A stretch of DNA of 64,000 nucleotides from DATLGB01 sp963724135 (GCA_963724135.1 CAVRTA010000006.1:434001-498000), one strand, 5' to 3'. Counted from the stretch's first letter, positions 47,045 to 57,796 are shown. Made by a program: numbers and translations. The notes: generated by a model from the letters alone, not told the origin.

Positions 47045-47325
47045 GCCCGTCACGCTACCGGCATGCACCAGGCGGCCTGGCCCCTTGGTGCATCTCACGC
47101 TCGAGTCGAGGGTTATGGACGACCGCTGAGGTTGAGCGCACGTTGCGGGCGCGTGAAACAGTCGCTGCAACCGGCGTTGGCCCTTGGCGCCACGGGGTAG
47201 GCTCGGCCTCAACAACTCAGCGTTAACGCTTCCTCGTTGCATTGCGCCGAACCCATGAGTAGCGTGCCGGACCTGCTGCTCGTGCCAATGGGCTCGGCTG
47301 GCGAGGGCAGGATCTAGGACAGGGG
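47045..47325 (+). promoter_or_regulatory. Gene-free 281-bp region with a structured leader candidate before the peptidoglycan hydrolase
   Basis: Near the gene is a hairpin formed by GCCGAACCCAT (47246-47256) and ATGGGCTCGGC (47288-47298), 10 of 11 pairs. It encloses a second stem GAGTAGC/GCTGCTC. Just upstream is the perfect palindrome AGCGTTAACGCT (47219-47230), and CGCTGCAAC at 47163 can pair with GTTGCATTGCG at 47236. The ribosome site AGGGG lies directly before ATG 47326. Actinobacterial cell-wall hydrolases often carry cyclic di-AMP riboswitches, but the expected conserved blocks are not clear here. Confidence 0.35.
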
Positions 47326-49761
47326 ATGAACCGTCGGAAGCCGCTTACCGCGCTGGCCCTCACCGGGGCCATCGCTTCGATCGTCGCCTTTACGGCGTCT
47401 CCGGCGTCCGCTGCTCAGCGGACGTTCGTCGTGACGCTGCTCGGCGGCGCTCAGGTGACGGTGACGATGGACATCCCGCCCGACCTGCCCACCGACCAGA
47501 TCGAGTTCGAGGGACTCGAGCTGCCGGTCGTCAGCGTCCAGGAGATCACGCCGACGCAGAATCCCACGGAGGAGCCGACTCCCGAGGAGCAGCCCGAGAC
47601 GCCGCTGTCGGAATCCGGGACCGACCCCGAGGCCGCGCCCGGCAGCGATGGCCGCCAGCAGTCCCGGCAGGAGACCAGGCAGCGCCACCGCAGGGGCGAG
47701 AGCGGCACCGTCCAGGACCTCGCGACCGTGCTCGAGCAGCAGGGCGCACAACTCGAGCGTCGCGACCCGGACGAGGACAACCCCGGGCGCAACACCGACG
47801 GCTCCCCGACTCCCGAGAACCCCGCCTTCACGCCTCGCCCTCCCCGGCGCCGCCCCGATCGGCGTCCCCAACTTCTTCATCGATCGCTTCCGGATCCCGC
47901 CGTTCCTGCTGCCGATCTACCAGGCAGCGGGCATCGAGTACGGGATCCGCTGGGAGGTCCTCGCCGCGATCAACGAGATCGAGACCGACTACGGGCGCAA
48001 CCTCAACGTCTCCAGCGCGGGCGCCGTCGGGCTGGATGCAGTTCATGCCCGCGACCTGGAAGGCATACGGGACCGACGCCAACAAGGACGGCCTCAAGGA
48101 CCCGTACAACCCGGTCGACGCGATCTTCGCGGCCGCGCGCTACCTGCGCGCCGCGGGCGCCGAGACGGACCTGCGCCGCGCGATCTTCGCCTACAACCAT
48201 GCCGATTGGTACGTCGACTCGGTCATGCTCCGCGCACGTGTACTGGGCGGCCTGCCGTCGAACTTCGTCGGCTCGCTCACCGGTCTGACCCAGGGCCACT
48301 TCCCCGTCGCGGCGCGCGCCACCTACGCCGACGACATCTCCGAGGCCGAGGTCGCCGACCGCAGGCGTCCCCGCACCGGCAACGCCGCCTGGGCGGTCGA
48401 GTCGGCCGCGCAGCGCCGCAGCATCAACATCTACGCCAAGCGCAACGCGCCGGTGATCGCCGTCAACGACGGGCGCATCGTCAAGGTCGGCGAGAACGCC
48501 AGGCTCGGTCGCTTCGTCGAGCTGCAGGACGTCTTCGGCAACACCTACACGTACTCGCACCTCGGGTCGGTCGCCAAGCTGTACCCCGCGGCCAAGGCGA
48601 AGCGCACCTCGCAGGCCGAGATCGCGCGCGAGCTCAAGCTGCCGAAGGCCGACGCAGCGCCGGCGAAGCCCGCGACGGCGGGCACCACCGTCGCCGACGC
48701 GCTCAAGCGCGTCGTCGCCGGCACCTCGGCACCGAAGCCTCAGGTCAAGGTCGAGCCTGTGCAGAAGGAGCGCCTGTTCGCACATCCGCTCCGGCGGCGG
48801 GCGACTGAGGCCGGCGGCGCGCAGCAGATCCTCCAGGGCAAGGCGCCCAAGGGCTCGTTCGAGATCTTCCGCCGCAGCGTGACCACGATCTTCGGCGTGC
48901 ACACGAAGTCCAACGACGTCACGCTCAAGCCGCTCAAGCCGGGCGCGACCGTGATCGCCGGGACGATCCTCGGACGCGTCGACAAGCCGCGCAACGGCCT
49001 CGCCCCCCACCTTGAGTTCTCCATCCGCCCGGCCGGCCGCGGCGCCCCGCGGATCGACCCGAAGCCGATCCTCGACGGCTGGAAGCTGCTCGAGACGACG
49101 GCGATCTACCGCGCCGCCGGCCAGAACCCGTTCTCGTCAGGCAACGCGCCGTCGATCGGCCAGATCCTGCTCATGGACAAGGAGTCGCTCCAGCGCCTCG
49201 TGCTGGCCGACCCGCGTATCGAGATCTACTCCTGCGGGCGCCGCGACATCCGGCTCGGCCAGATCGACCGCCGCGTGCTGGCGACGCTCGAGTACCTGTC
49301 GCTGAGCGGCTTCAAGCCCACCGTCACCTCGCTGAACTGCGGCCACTCGTATCTGACCGCGAGCGGCAACGTCTCGCACCACTCGTCCGGCAACGCGGTC
49401 GACATCGCAAAGATCAACGGCATCCCGATCCTCGGGCATCAGGGCTCCGGCTCGATCACCGACATCGTCGTCCGGCGCCTGATAACGCTCCAGGGCCTGA
49501 TGCGCCCGCGCGCAGATCATCTCGCTGATGAAGTTCGCCGAGGCCGACAACACGGTGGCGATGGCCGACCATGCCGACCACATCCACGTCGGCTTCCAGC
49601 CGCTGTACGGCACCGATCGCAAGCAGGCGCGCCAGATCAACGCCACCCTCAAGCCCAAGCAGTGGATCAAGCTGGTCGACCGCCTCAACGAGATCGACGA
49701 CCCGGTGGTCAAGCCGGGCCCGTCGAAGTTCGCGCTCGAGGCCGCGGCCAGGGGCGATTGA
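47326..49761 (+). CDS. Secreted peptidoglycan hydrolase: SLT transglycosylase, M23 peptidase and M15-like peptidase in one protein; three frame breaks
   Basis: Joined frames give about 810 residues. A signal peptide (about 1-29, ending ASPASAA) is followed by a Pro/Glu-rich linker. An SLT domain has GIRWEVLAAINEIETDYGRN with the catalytic Glu, then WMQFMPATWKAYG and AIFAYNHADWYVDSV. An M23-like domain has VIAVNDGRIVKVGENARLGR, TYTYSHLGSV and HLEFSIRP. A C-terminal part has VSHHSSGNAVDIAKING and MADHADHIHVGF, the His/Asp pattern of M15-type carboxypeptidases. Breaks lie near 47835, 48031 and 49510. It should cut glycan and peptide bonds in the wall. Confidence 0.82.
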
Positions 49762-50633
49762 CGGACTCGAAGCTCTACCGCTTCGTCCAGTTCGAGTACG
49801 CCTGGCCCCTCGGGCCCGACGACGGCCGCTACCTGCTGCGTGAGCACGCCGGCGAGGATCCGCATCACGTGCTCGTGTTCGCCTCGTGGCCCACGGTGGC
49901 GCAGCGGCGCTCGCGGCGCTGGGGGCGGGAGCCCGAGCCGCAGAGCCTGCCCGCCGAGACGGGCCTCAGCCGGGCGACGCTGGTGCAGACGACGACCGTC
50001 GACGACGAGGCCGCTCATGCCTGGTTGGAGTCCTTGGTCGACGCTGCCGCGGACGAGGCCGTGACCGAGGGCATCCAGGTCCTCAACGAGGCGATCCGCG
50101 CGTTCCGCGCCGTGTCCGCCGACCCTTTCGTGCGCGAGGTCACGGCCGAGCAGGCGCTGACGATCCGCGTCGGCTACGGGATCGGCGTTGAGGTCGCCGA
50201 CGGCGCCTGGACCGCCGCACGCGACGTGCCCACCGGCTCCGACAAGGGCAGCCGCGGGCGGCGCAAGCGCCTGGCCGCCCTGCGCCCCCAGGAGCGCTTC
50301 GCCGCCGTGCTCGGGGGCCGCGACGCCGTCCTGGCCTGCGAGGAGCTCACGCTGCGCGCGCGGGCGGATCTCGAGCACCAGCGGCCGCGCGAGGCGGCGC
50401 TCCAGACCCACCTGGCGCTCGAGGCCGCGATCGCCGAACTCGCGGCCTTCCGCGGGCAGGAGAGCGTCGGCCGCCGCCTCGGGGAGCTCTCGGAGCTGCG
50501 CGACGCCGTCGCCGCCGCCGCCAACGAGGCGCTCCAGCACGGCCCGTCGGCCGAGACGGTGGCGACGGTCCGCGACGCGCTGGAGAAGGTCGAGACGATC
50601 CTGCGCGCGCGGTCCGCGTCGGCCGTGTATTAG
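49758..50633 (+). CDS. Conserved hypothetical protein
   Basis: A 291-residue, charged, soluble protein that starts at TTG 49758 overlapping the previous stop (TTGA). The first 70 residues are Arg/Trp-rich with short strands (KLYRFVQFEYAWPLGPDDGR, VLVFASWPTVAQRRSRRWGR). The remainder is mostly helical and ends in a coiled-coil-like segment. No signal peptide, membrane segment or catalytic motif is visible. Coupling to the cell-wall hydrolase suggests co-expression; I do not recognise the family. Confidence 0.7.
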   Translation: MTDSKLYRFVQFEYAWPLGPDDGRYLLREHAGEDPHHVLVFASWPTVAQRRSRRWGREPEPQSLPAETGLSRATLVQTTTVDDEAAHAWLESLVDAAADEAVTEGIQVLNEAIRAFRAVSADPFVREVTAEQALTIRVGYGIGVEVADGAWTAARDVPTGSDKGSRGRRKRLAALRPQERFAAVLGGRDAVLACEELTLRARADLEHQRPREAALQTHLALEAAIAELAAFRGQESVGRRLGELSELRDAVAAAANEALQHGPSAETVATVRDALEKVETILRARSASAVY

Positions 50634-50656
50634 CTCGGCGGGCGACCGCCCCCGAT

Positions 50657-50707
50657 CGCCGAACGCGCAGGAAGTCCGGCCTGTCCGGAGATTCTGCGTG
50701 TTCGGCG
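50657..50707. terminator. Long hairpin between convergent genes
   Basis: CGCCGAACGCGCAG and CTGCGTGTTCGGCG pair at 13 of 14 positions with an inner TCCGG/CCGGA stem. It lies between the hypothetical gene and modC, which converge, and can serve as a bidirectional terminator although it lacks T-tracts. The CGAACG arms recall the hairpin at 24102. Confidence 0.5.
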
Positions 50708-50711
50708 CCCG

Positions 50712-51734
50712 CTAGTCCGCGATCAGGCGGGTCGCGGTCGCCTTCCAGGTCGCGGTGACGCGCGAGCCGACGGCGAGACCCAACTCGCGCACGGCGGCAT
50801 CGGTGACCTCGGCCGCGAGCGGCTGACCGGCCATCAGGCCCAGGCGGACGCGGCCGCCGACGGCGGTCACCGTCACGACCTCGGCTGCGAGCGCGTTGCG
50901 CGCCGACCCTCCCCCCTGCCCGATCGTGACCTCCCACGGGAACACGCTTGCGGCGACCGGCCCCGACGCGACGTCCGTCGACGCGATCGTCCCTCCGCCA
51001 TCGAGGTCCACCATCGTCAGCTCGCCCTCGCGACGTGCGATGCCGTGCAGCACGACCGCGCCGCTGAAGTCGGCGACGAAGGCGGAGGCCGGCTCGGCGG
51101 CGAGTGAGGCGGCGCTGCCCCGCTGGACGACGCGGCCCGCGTCGAGGATGGCGACCTCGTCGCCGAGCACTGCCGCCTCGGTGAAGTCGTGGGTGACGAG
51201 CAGCGCGGGGACCTCGGCCGCCCGCAGGACGGTGGCGAGCTCGCGGGTGGCGCTCGCGCGGGTGCGGGCATCGAGCGCGGAGAGCGGCTCGTCGAGCAGC
51301 AAGGCCTCCGGTCGAACCGCGAGGGCGCGGGCGAGCGCGACGCGCTGGCGCTCGCCGCCCGAGAGCCTCGCCGGACGGGCGTCGGCGAGCGCGGTCAGCC
51401 CGAAGCGCTCCAGCAGCGCTGCCACCGCCTCGCGGCGACCGGCGCGCGGCAGGCCGTAGCCCACGTTCTGCCACACGGTCAGGTGCCCGAACAGCGCGTA
51501 GTCCTGGAACACGTACCCGCACCGCCGCGCCTCCGGGGGAAGGTGCGTCCAGTCGCGCCCGCCGCACGTGACGCGGCCGCGATCGGGGCGCAGCAGGCCG
51601 GCGGCGATCCGCAGCACGGTCGACTTGCCGGCGCCCGACGGGCCCGCCAGCGCGAGGCAGCGCCCGGCCTCGACGTCCAGGGCGACGTCGAGATCGAAAT
51701 CGCCCAGCGCGACCGCCGCCTCAACGGACAGCAA
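50712..51734 (-). CDS. modC: Molybdate-type ABC transporter ATP-binding protein
   Basis: From TTG 51734 the 340-residue protein has Walker A GPSGAGKST, Q-loop VFQDYALFGHLTVWQNVGYG, signature LSGGERQRVALARALA, Walker B ALLLDEPLSALDA and the switch His in LLVTHDFTEAAVL. The C-terminal 110 residues contain MOP/TOBE-like strands (NALAAEVVTVTAVGGRVRLG), as in ModC. The start overlaps the modB end by 14 bp. It powers uptake by ModAB; tungstate is also possible. Confidence 0.9.
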   Translation of the reverse strand: MLSVEAAVALGDFDLDVALDVEAGRCLALAGPSGAGKSTVLRIAAGLLRPDRGRVTCGGRDWTHLPPEARRCGYVFQDYALFGHLTVWQNVGYGLPRAGRREAVAALLERFGLTALADARPARLSGGERQRVALARALAVRPEALLLDEPLSALDARTRASATRELATVLRAAEVPALLVTHDFTEAAVLGDEVAILDAGRVVQRGSAASLAAEPASAFVADFSGAVVLHGIARREGELTMVDLDGGGTIASTDVASGPVAASVFPWEVTIGQGGGSARNALAAEVVTVTAVGGRVRLGLMAGQPLAAEVTDAAVRELGLAVGSRVTATWKATATRLIAD

Positions 51735-52485
51735 CGCGATCCCCTCCGGCCCACTTGACCGACAGCAGCAGCGCCGCGGACACGCACACGAGCACCGCCG
51801 ACAGGGCCAGCGCCCCCGGGAAGTCGTCGCTGAAGCGGTCGTAGATCGCCAGCGGGACCGTCTGGGTGATGCCACGGAAGGAGCCGGCGAACATCAGCGT
51901 GGCGCCGAACTCGCCCAACGCGCGGCCCCAGGCCAGCGCCAGCCCTGCAGCGAGGCCGGCGCGCGCCGAGGGCACCGCCACGCGGGCGAAGGTCGCCGCC
52001 TCGCCGGCCCCGAGCGTGCGGCTCGCCTGCAGCAGGTCGGGATCCAGGGCCTCGAAGGCCGACACGGCCTGGCGGATGTAGAAGGGCGCGGCGACGAACG
52101 TGAGCGCCGCGATGACGCCGGCGGTGTGGAGCACGAACGCGTCGGTCGGGAAGATCCCGCGCGGCCCGAGCGCGGCGAGCAGCGCGATGCCCGCCACGGC
52201 CGGCGGCAGCACCAGCGGGAGTTCGACGATCGTCAGCACCAGCGCGCGCCCGCGGAAGCGGCGGGTCGCGAGCAGGTAGGAGGCTGGCGTCCCGGCGATG
52301 ACGATGATCGCCAGCGCGGTGACCGACGTCTCGAGGCTCAGCCACAGGGCGTCGCGCGCGGCGTCGTCGCCGAGGCTGTCGACCAGCTCCGCCGGGCTCG
52401 TGTTCGCGAAGACGGCCACCACGGGGACGACGAGGAACGTCAGCGCCGCGGCGAGCGCGGCGACGCTAGCCGCTCGAAACGCCAT
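51721..52485 (-). CDS. modB: Molybdate ABC transporter permease
   Basis: ATG 52485 gives 254 residues with about five or six membrane segments and the binding-protein-dependent permease loop ALDPDLLQASRTLGAGEAAT, FARVAVPSARAGLAAGLALA and WGRALGEFGATLMFAG (the EAA region, typical of ModB/CysT). ELPLVLPPAVAGIALLAALG is characteristic of molybdate and sulfate permeases. It overlaps modA by 20 bp and modC by 14 bp. Confidence 0.92.
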   Translation of the reverse strand: MAFRAASVAALAAALTFLVVPVVAVFANTSPAELVDSLGDDAARDALWLSLETSVTALAIIVIAGTPASYLLATRRFRGRALVLTIVELPLVLPPAVAGIALLAALGPRGIFPTDAFVLHTAGVIAALTFVAAPFYIRQAVSAFEALDPDLLQASRTLGAGEAATFARVAVPSARAGLAAGLALAWGRALGEFGATLMFAGSFRGITQTVPLAIYDRFSDDFPGALALSAVLVCVSAALLLSVKWAGGDRVAVR

Positions 52486-53188
52486 TCGGCAACGAGAACC
52501 CTGCGCGTGCGAGCGCGTCGCGCCCGGCGCCGTGGAAGAGGCCGTCGACGAACCGCCTCGCCGCGGCCGGGTGCCTGGCACCCGTGACGACCGCCACGGC
52601 GTAGGAGACCTCCGGGCTGACGTCCCGCGGCAGTTCGATCGCCCGCAGCTGCCCGGCGGTCACCTCGACGTCGGTCACGTAGACGAACCCGGCGTCGACC
52701 GCCCCCTGCGTGAGCTTCCCCACGACGCCCCTCACGTCGGGCTCGGTCGAGCGGACGTTCGCGAGCACCTGCTCGGGGTCGTCGAGCCGCTCGATCACCT
52801 GGCGCGTGTAGGCGCCGACCGGAACGGCCTCGGACCCGATCGCGAGCTTCACGCCCGGCCGGTGGAGGTCCTCGATCTTCGAGACCCTCGCTTCCCCGGC
52901 CGGCACCGCGAGCACGAGCCGGTTGCCCGCGAACACCCGCGGCTTCCCCACGAGCCCCTCGGCGTGCAGCGCGTCGGGGAGCTTCGTGTTCGCCGCGGCG
53001 AAGACATCGGGCTTCACGCCCTGGCGGATCTGCGCCGCCAGCTCGTCCGAGCCGGCGAAGGAGAACCGCGCTCCGCCGTACTCGGTGAACGCCCCCTTCA
53101 GAGACGACGCCGCGCTGACGACGAGCCGGTCGTCACCGCTCGCGCAGCCCGCGAGAGCCGCGGCGAGGATCGGTACAAGCCATCTCAT
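52466..53188 (-). CDS. modA: Molybdate ABC transporter substrate-binding lipoprotein
   Basis: The 240-residue protein has a lipoprotein signal (MRWLVPILAAALAGC, Cys15) and the ModA fold: LVVSAASSLKGAFTEYG with the oxyanion-binding Ser pair, FSFAGSDELAAQIRQGVKPD, FAAANTKLPDAL, LAIGSEAVPVGAYTRQV, DAGFVYVTDV with the Tyr, and a closing helix. It captures molybdate outside the membrane. The start lies only 2 bases after the sirtuin stop, within a 25-bp inverted repeat. Confidence 0.94.
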   Translation of the reverse strand: MRWLVPILAAALAGCASGDDRLVVSAASSLKGAFTEYGGARFSFAGSDELAAQIRQGVKPDVFAAANTKLPDALHAEGLVGKPRVFAGNRLVLAVPAGEARVSKIEDLHRPGVKLAIGSEAVPVGAYTRQVIERLDDPEQVLANVRSTEPDVRGVVGKLTQGAVDAGFVYVTDVEVTAGQLRAIELPRDVSPEVSYAVAVVTGARHPAAARRFVDGLFHGAGRDALARAGFSLPNGVSSG

Positions 53189-53210
53189 ACCTAGGTTTTA
53201 CCAAGGTATG
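53186..53210 (-). promoter_or_regulatory. 25-bp inverted repeat over the modA start
   Basis: CATACCTAGGT and ACCAAGGTATG flank TTT and pair at 10 of 11 positions. It covers the modA ATG and the last codons of the upstream sirtuin gene. It may be an operator for a molybdate- or oxyanion-responsive repressor, or a translational hairpin; it does not resemble the E. coli ModE site. Confidence 0.45.
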
Positions 53211-53939
53211 CCACCACCCTCTCGAGTTCGTCGACGACGTCGCCGTCGAGCTTGACCGAAGCGAGGTCGTCGTACGGCGTCGGGCCCTGCGTGACGATCA
53301 CCACCTCGCCACCGGCGGCGAGCGTGATCTCCGGCAGGCCGGCCACCGGGTGCACCTCGAGCGAGGAGCCGACGCACAGCAGCAGCGACGCCTCTCCGGC
53401 CAGCGCGAACGCGCGCGTGATCTCGGCCTCCGGAAGCATCTCGCCGAAGAGCACGACATCCGGCTTGAGCGCGTGGCCACCGTCGCAGCAGGGGACGCCA
53501 TCACCGGCGTGCTCGGCACGCGAGCGAACCTCGGCGAGCTCGTAGCGCTCGCCGCAGACCAGGCAGGACGCGGTACGGATCGAGCCGTGCACCTCGAGCA
53601 GGTCGGTGACGCCGCCGGCGGTGTGGAGGCCGTCGATGTTCTGCGTGACCACCGCGCGCAGCAGCCCCCGGCGCTCGAGCTCCGCGAGAGCGTGGTGCGC
53701 GCCGTTGGGCTGCTTGTCGGAGAGCGTGGCGAAGCGCTGCCCGTAGAAGCTCCAGAACCGCTCGGGGTCGCGGCGGAAGACGGAGATGTGCGCGACCTCC
53801 ATCGGATCGACGTTCTCCCACAGCCCGGTCCCGGGGGAGCGGAAGTCGGGGATCCCGGAAGGCACGGAGACACCCGCGCCGGTCAGCGCGACCGCCGACC
53901 CTCCGGCCTGCTCGAGCAGCTGTGCGACCCGCTCGGCGC

Positions 53940-53943
<4 letters not shown>
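53191..53943 (-). CDS. Sir2-family NAD-dependent protein deacylase
   Basis: A 250-residue sirtuin from GTG 53943: AVALTGAGVSVPSGIPDFRS (NAD loop), VTQNIDGLHTAGG with the NID motif, LEVHGSIRT with the catalytic His, a zinc module with CLVCGERY and PCCDGG, LKPDVVLFGEMLPEAEI and LLLCVGSSLEVHPVAGLP. It removes acyl groups from lysines. The start overlaps the upstream HCDH-ECH stop (GTGA), and modA follows at once, so the genes may be co-transcribed. Confidence 0.92.
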
Positions 53944-55307
<1,364 letters not shown>

Positions 55308-55322
55308 GTTAGTTTTCCCGCC

Positions 55323-55664
55323 GTGGCCGGGGAGTTCAGCCTGGAGCGCGTTGACGACACCGTTCAGGTGGTCCTCAGGCTGCGGGGCGACCTCGACCTC
55401 TACTCCGCGCCGGCGCTCGACGACGCGCTCGTCGCCGTCGAGGGCGAGAAGTGGCCGCTGCTCGTGCTCGACATGCGCGAGCTCAACTTCCTCGACTCGA
55501 TGGCCCTACGGCTCGTCATGCGCACGCAGGCACGCGCCGAGCAGGACGGGCGCCGCGTCGTCGTCGTCCGCGGCCCCGAGTTCCTCGACCGCGTGCTCGA
55601 GCTCTCCGGCCTCGCGAGCCACCTCGAGCTCGTCGACGAGCCACCCGCCGTCCCGCAGAGCTAG
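55323..55664 (+). CDS. STAS-domain anti-sigma factor antagonist
   Basis: A 113-residue SpoIIAA/RsbV-type protein from GTG 55323: VVLRLRGDLDLYSAPALDDA, LLVLDMRELNFLDSMALRLV (Ser of DSM is the phosphorylation site) and VVVVRGPEFLDRVLELSGLA. It would release a sigma factor by binding its anti-sigma kinase. No kinase or cognate sigma factor is adjacent; the PP2C phosphatase at 9487 is a possible partner. It converges with the SRPBCC gene with a 4-bp overlap. Confidence 0.92.
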   Translation: MAGEFSLERVDDTVQVVLRLRGDLDLYSAPALDDALVAVEGEKWPLLVLDMRELNFLDSMALRLVMRTQARAEQDGRRVVVVRGPEFLDRVLELSGLASHLELVDEPPAVPQS

Positions 55665-56076
55665 AGCAGCTCGAGATCCGCTTGGCGCTCGTTCGCGAAG
55701 CGCGCGAGCGTGCGGCGCAGCGAGTCGCGCAGCGCGCGCCTGACGAAGAACCCGACCACCGGGTTGGCCGCCTTGAGCTCGTACTGGAGGGACACCTCCA
55801 GCATGTCGTCGGCGAAGCGCGACGGTCCGCGTGGCGAGGAGCCGCTCGTCCTCGACGCGCACCGCCCCACCGCCGAGCGCCGTCTCGCGCGTGCGGCCGG
55901 GGCCGTGCGGGGTCGAGTCCCATTCCACCGTGCCCGACGCCGGCCACTGCTCGTCGACACGCCGGACGGTCCTGAGACCGTCTACGAACGCCGGCCAGCG
56001 GCCCGTGTCGTACCACAACGCGAGCACGTCGTCCTCCGGGCCGGGCGACCGCCGCGGCGGCGCGCACCTCAGGCAT
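55661..56076 (-). CDS. SRPBCC family protein, two frame breaks
   Basis: The start at ATG 56076 (MPEVRAAAAVAR) joins DDVLALWYDTGRWPAFVDGL, WPASGTVEWDSTPHGPGRTR and, in a third frame, FADDMLEVSLQYELKAANPV and the terminal helix RDSLRRTLARFANER. The fold is a START-like ligand-binding domain of about 138 residues. Breaks lie at about 56040 and 55830. It overlaps the PadR end by 8 bp, suggesting that PadR and this gene form a unit. Confidence 0.7.
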
Positions 56077-56368
56077 CGAGCTCCTCCCGGATCGACGCGA
56101 TCGACCGCCCGATGCGCTCGAGCCGTGGCTCTACCTCCGCGCGCAGCGCGGCGCATTCCTTCCTCCCGGCGGCCGTGATCGCGTAGAAGCGCCGCGAGCG
56201 CCGCTCCGGGTGCTCCCACTCCCCGCGCACGAGCCCGCGCGCCTCGAGGTTGCGTAGCAGCGGATACATCGTGTTGGGGTTGACGTCGAGCGCGCCCGCC
56301 GTCAGCTCGGAGATGCGCTCGATCAGCTGGTTGCCGTAGCAGGGCTCGCGCGCGACGAAGTGGAGCAC
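56069..56368 (-). CDS. PadR family transcriptional regulator
   Basis: The winged helix of PadR is visible: LHFVAREPCYGNQLIERISE, VNPNTMYPLLRNLEARGLVR, GEWEHPERRSRRFYAITAAG and a C-terminal dimerisation helix. From GTG 56368 there are 99 residues. The conserved first helix (GDLRRGGLLPLLV) lies just upstream in frame, so a non-standard CTG start such as 56410 is likely. PadR proteins repress detoxification or membrane genes; the neighbouring SRPBCC gene is the probable target. Confidence 0.82.
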   Translation of the reverse strand: MLHFVAREPCYGNQLIERISELTAGALDVNPNTMYPLLRNLEARGLVRGEWEHPERRSRRFYAITAAGRKECAALRAEVEPRLERIGRSIASIREELDA

Positions 56369-56492
56369 CAGCAGCGGAAGCAGGCCGCCGCGGCGCAGGT
56401 CGCCGATCAGTGGATCCTGCGAACCTGCGCCGGCAGCCGGCGGTGACGGCAGCGGTTACTTCGGTGGGCTCCTCCACGAGGAGCCCGGCAGA

Positions 56493-57666
56493 CTACGCCG
56501 GGACGGTCGTGGGCTCCTCGATGCGCCGCGGGAGCAGCGTCTCGCGTGCGATGACGAGGCGCTGGATCTGCGCCGTGCCCTCGTAGAGCTGCATGATCTT
56601 GGCGTCGCGCATGAGCTTCTCGACGGGGTACTCCTTGATGAAGCCGTAGCCGCCGTAGACCTGCACGGCGTCCGTGGTGACCTCCATCGCGGTGTCGGCG
56701 GCGAAGCGCTTGGCGTGCGAGGACTCGATCGTGTTGCGGCGGCCCTGGTCGAGCAGGACGGCCGAGTTCCAGGTGGCCAGCCGGGAGAGGTGGACCTTGG
56801 TCGCCATGTCGGCGATCATGAACTGGATCGCCTGGTGCATCGCGATCGGCACGCCGAACTGGACGCGCTCCTTGGAGTACTCGGTGGCGAACTCGAAGGC
56901 CGCGCGGGCGATGCCGGTCGCCATCGCCGCCACGCCGGGGCGCGTGCGGTCGAGGGTCATCATCGCGAGCTTGAAGCCCTTGTTCTCCTCGCCGATCAGG
57001 TTCTCGGCCGGGACCTCGGTCTCGTTGAAGGTGATGGTCGCGGTGTTGGACGCCCGCTGGCCCATCTTGTCCTCCTTCTTGTCCACGCGTGACGGTGTCG
57101 TCCGCGGGACCATGAAGGCGGAGATGCCGCGGTGGCCGGCGTCCTTGTCGGTCTTGGCGTAGACCGTGAAGTAGGACGCGTAGGAGCCGTTGGTGATGAA
57201 GCACTTCGAGCCGTTGAGGACGTACTTGTCGCCCTTCTTGACGGCCGTGGTGCGCATGCCCGAGACGTCCGAGCCGGCGTCGGGCTCGGTCAGGCAGAAG
57301 GAGGCCAGGACGAACTCCGAGGTGCACGTGCTCGAAGATCTGCTTCTTGAGCTCCTCGGTGCCGCCGAGCGCCAGCGGCGCGAGCGCGAGGCCGTTGGCG
57401 GCGAGCGAGGTGCCGATGCCCGAGCAGCCCCAGCCGATCTCCTCCTCGATCAGCGAGCCGTCGAGGTAGGACGCGCCCGGCCCGCCGTACTCCTCCGGGA
57501 CGTGCGAGTTCATCAGCCCGAGCTCCCACGCCTTCTTGAGGACGTCCTCGGGCCAGTCCCCGTCCTTGTCGTACTCCCAGGCGACGGAGCGCATCTCCTT
57601 CGCCGCGAAGTCGTGCGCCATCTCGCGCAGCGCCTTCTGCTCGTCGGTCAGCGTGAAATCAACCAC
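56493..57666 (-). CDS. Acyl-CoA dehydrogenase, one frame break
   Basis: The start MVDFTLTDEQKALREMAHDF and IGWGCSGIGTSLAANGLALA belong to the N-terminal helical domain. After about 57328 the frame changes and continues FVLASFCLTEPDAGSDVSGM, YVLNGSKCFITNGSYASYFT, SKERVQFGVPIAMHQAIQFM, YGGYGFIKEYPVEKLMRDAK and LYEGTAQIQRLVI with the catalytic Glu of the MCAD/SCAD class. The joined length is about 390 residues, normal for the family. It oxidises acyl-CoA with FAD. A TetR-like operator lies upstream. Confidence 0.88.
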
Positions 57667-57688
57667 AGCAGGCTCTCCAATAGACGAT

Positions 57689-57702
57689 TGACTGGTCAGT
57701 CA
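57689..57702 (-). promoter_or_regulatory. TetR-like operator upstream of the acyl-CoA dehydrogenase gene
   Basis: TGACTG and CAGTCA arms flank two bases, 22 bp before the start codon, with an additional CAGTCAG half-site adjacent. The spacing resembles operators of TetR-type fatty-acid regulators. Confidence 0.5.
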
Positions 57703-57761
57703 GTCAGTTGCGATTCCAGGATACCCGGCCCGTTGCGTTTGGCAACGCCAACGAACGTCCA

Positions 57762-57796
57762 CGCTTCACAAAAGGGTCCGTCCCTTTTGTGAAGCG
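57762..57796. repeat. REP-like palindrome, copy 3
   Basis: CGCTTCACAAAAGGG and CCCTTTTGTGAAGCG pair perfectly over 15 bp around TCCGT. The design (13-15-bp arms, AAAAGGG core, five-base centre TCYGT) is identical to the copy at 46424. It overlaps the start of the next gene. Confidence 0.8.

Noticed and set aside
47160..47325. Definite cyclic di-AMP (ydaO) riboswitch
   Set aside because: CCTCGT and a P1-like pairing are present, but the distance is too short and the GGGGxxCC and TGGGGTGAAT-like blocks are missing; kept only as an unclassified leader.
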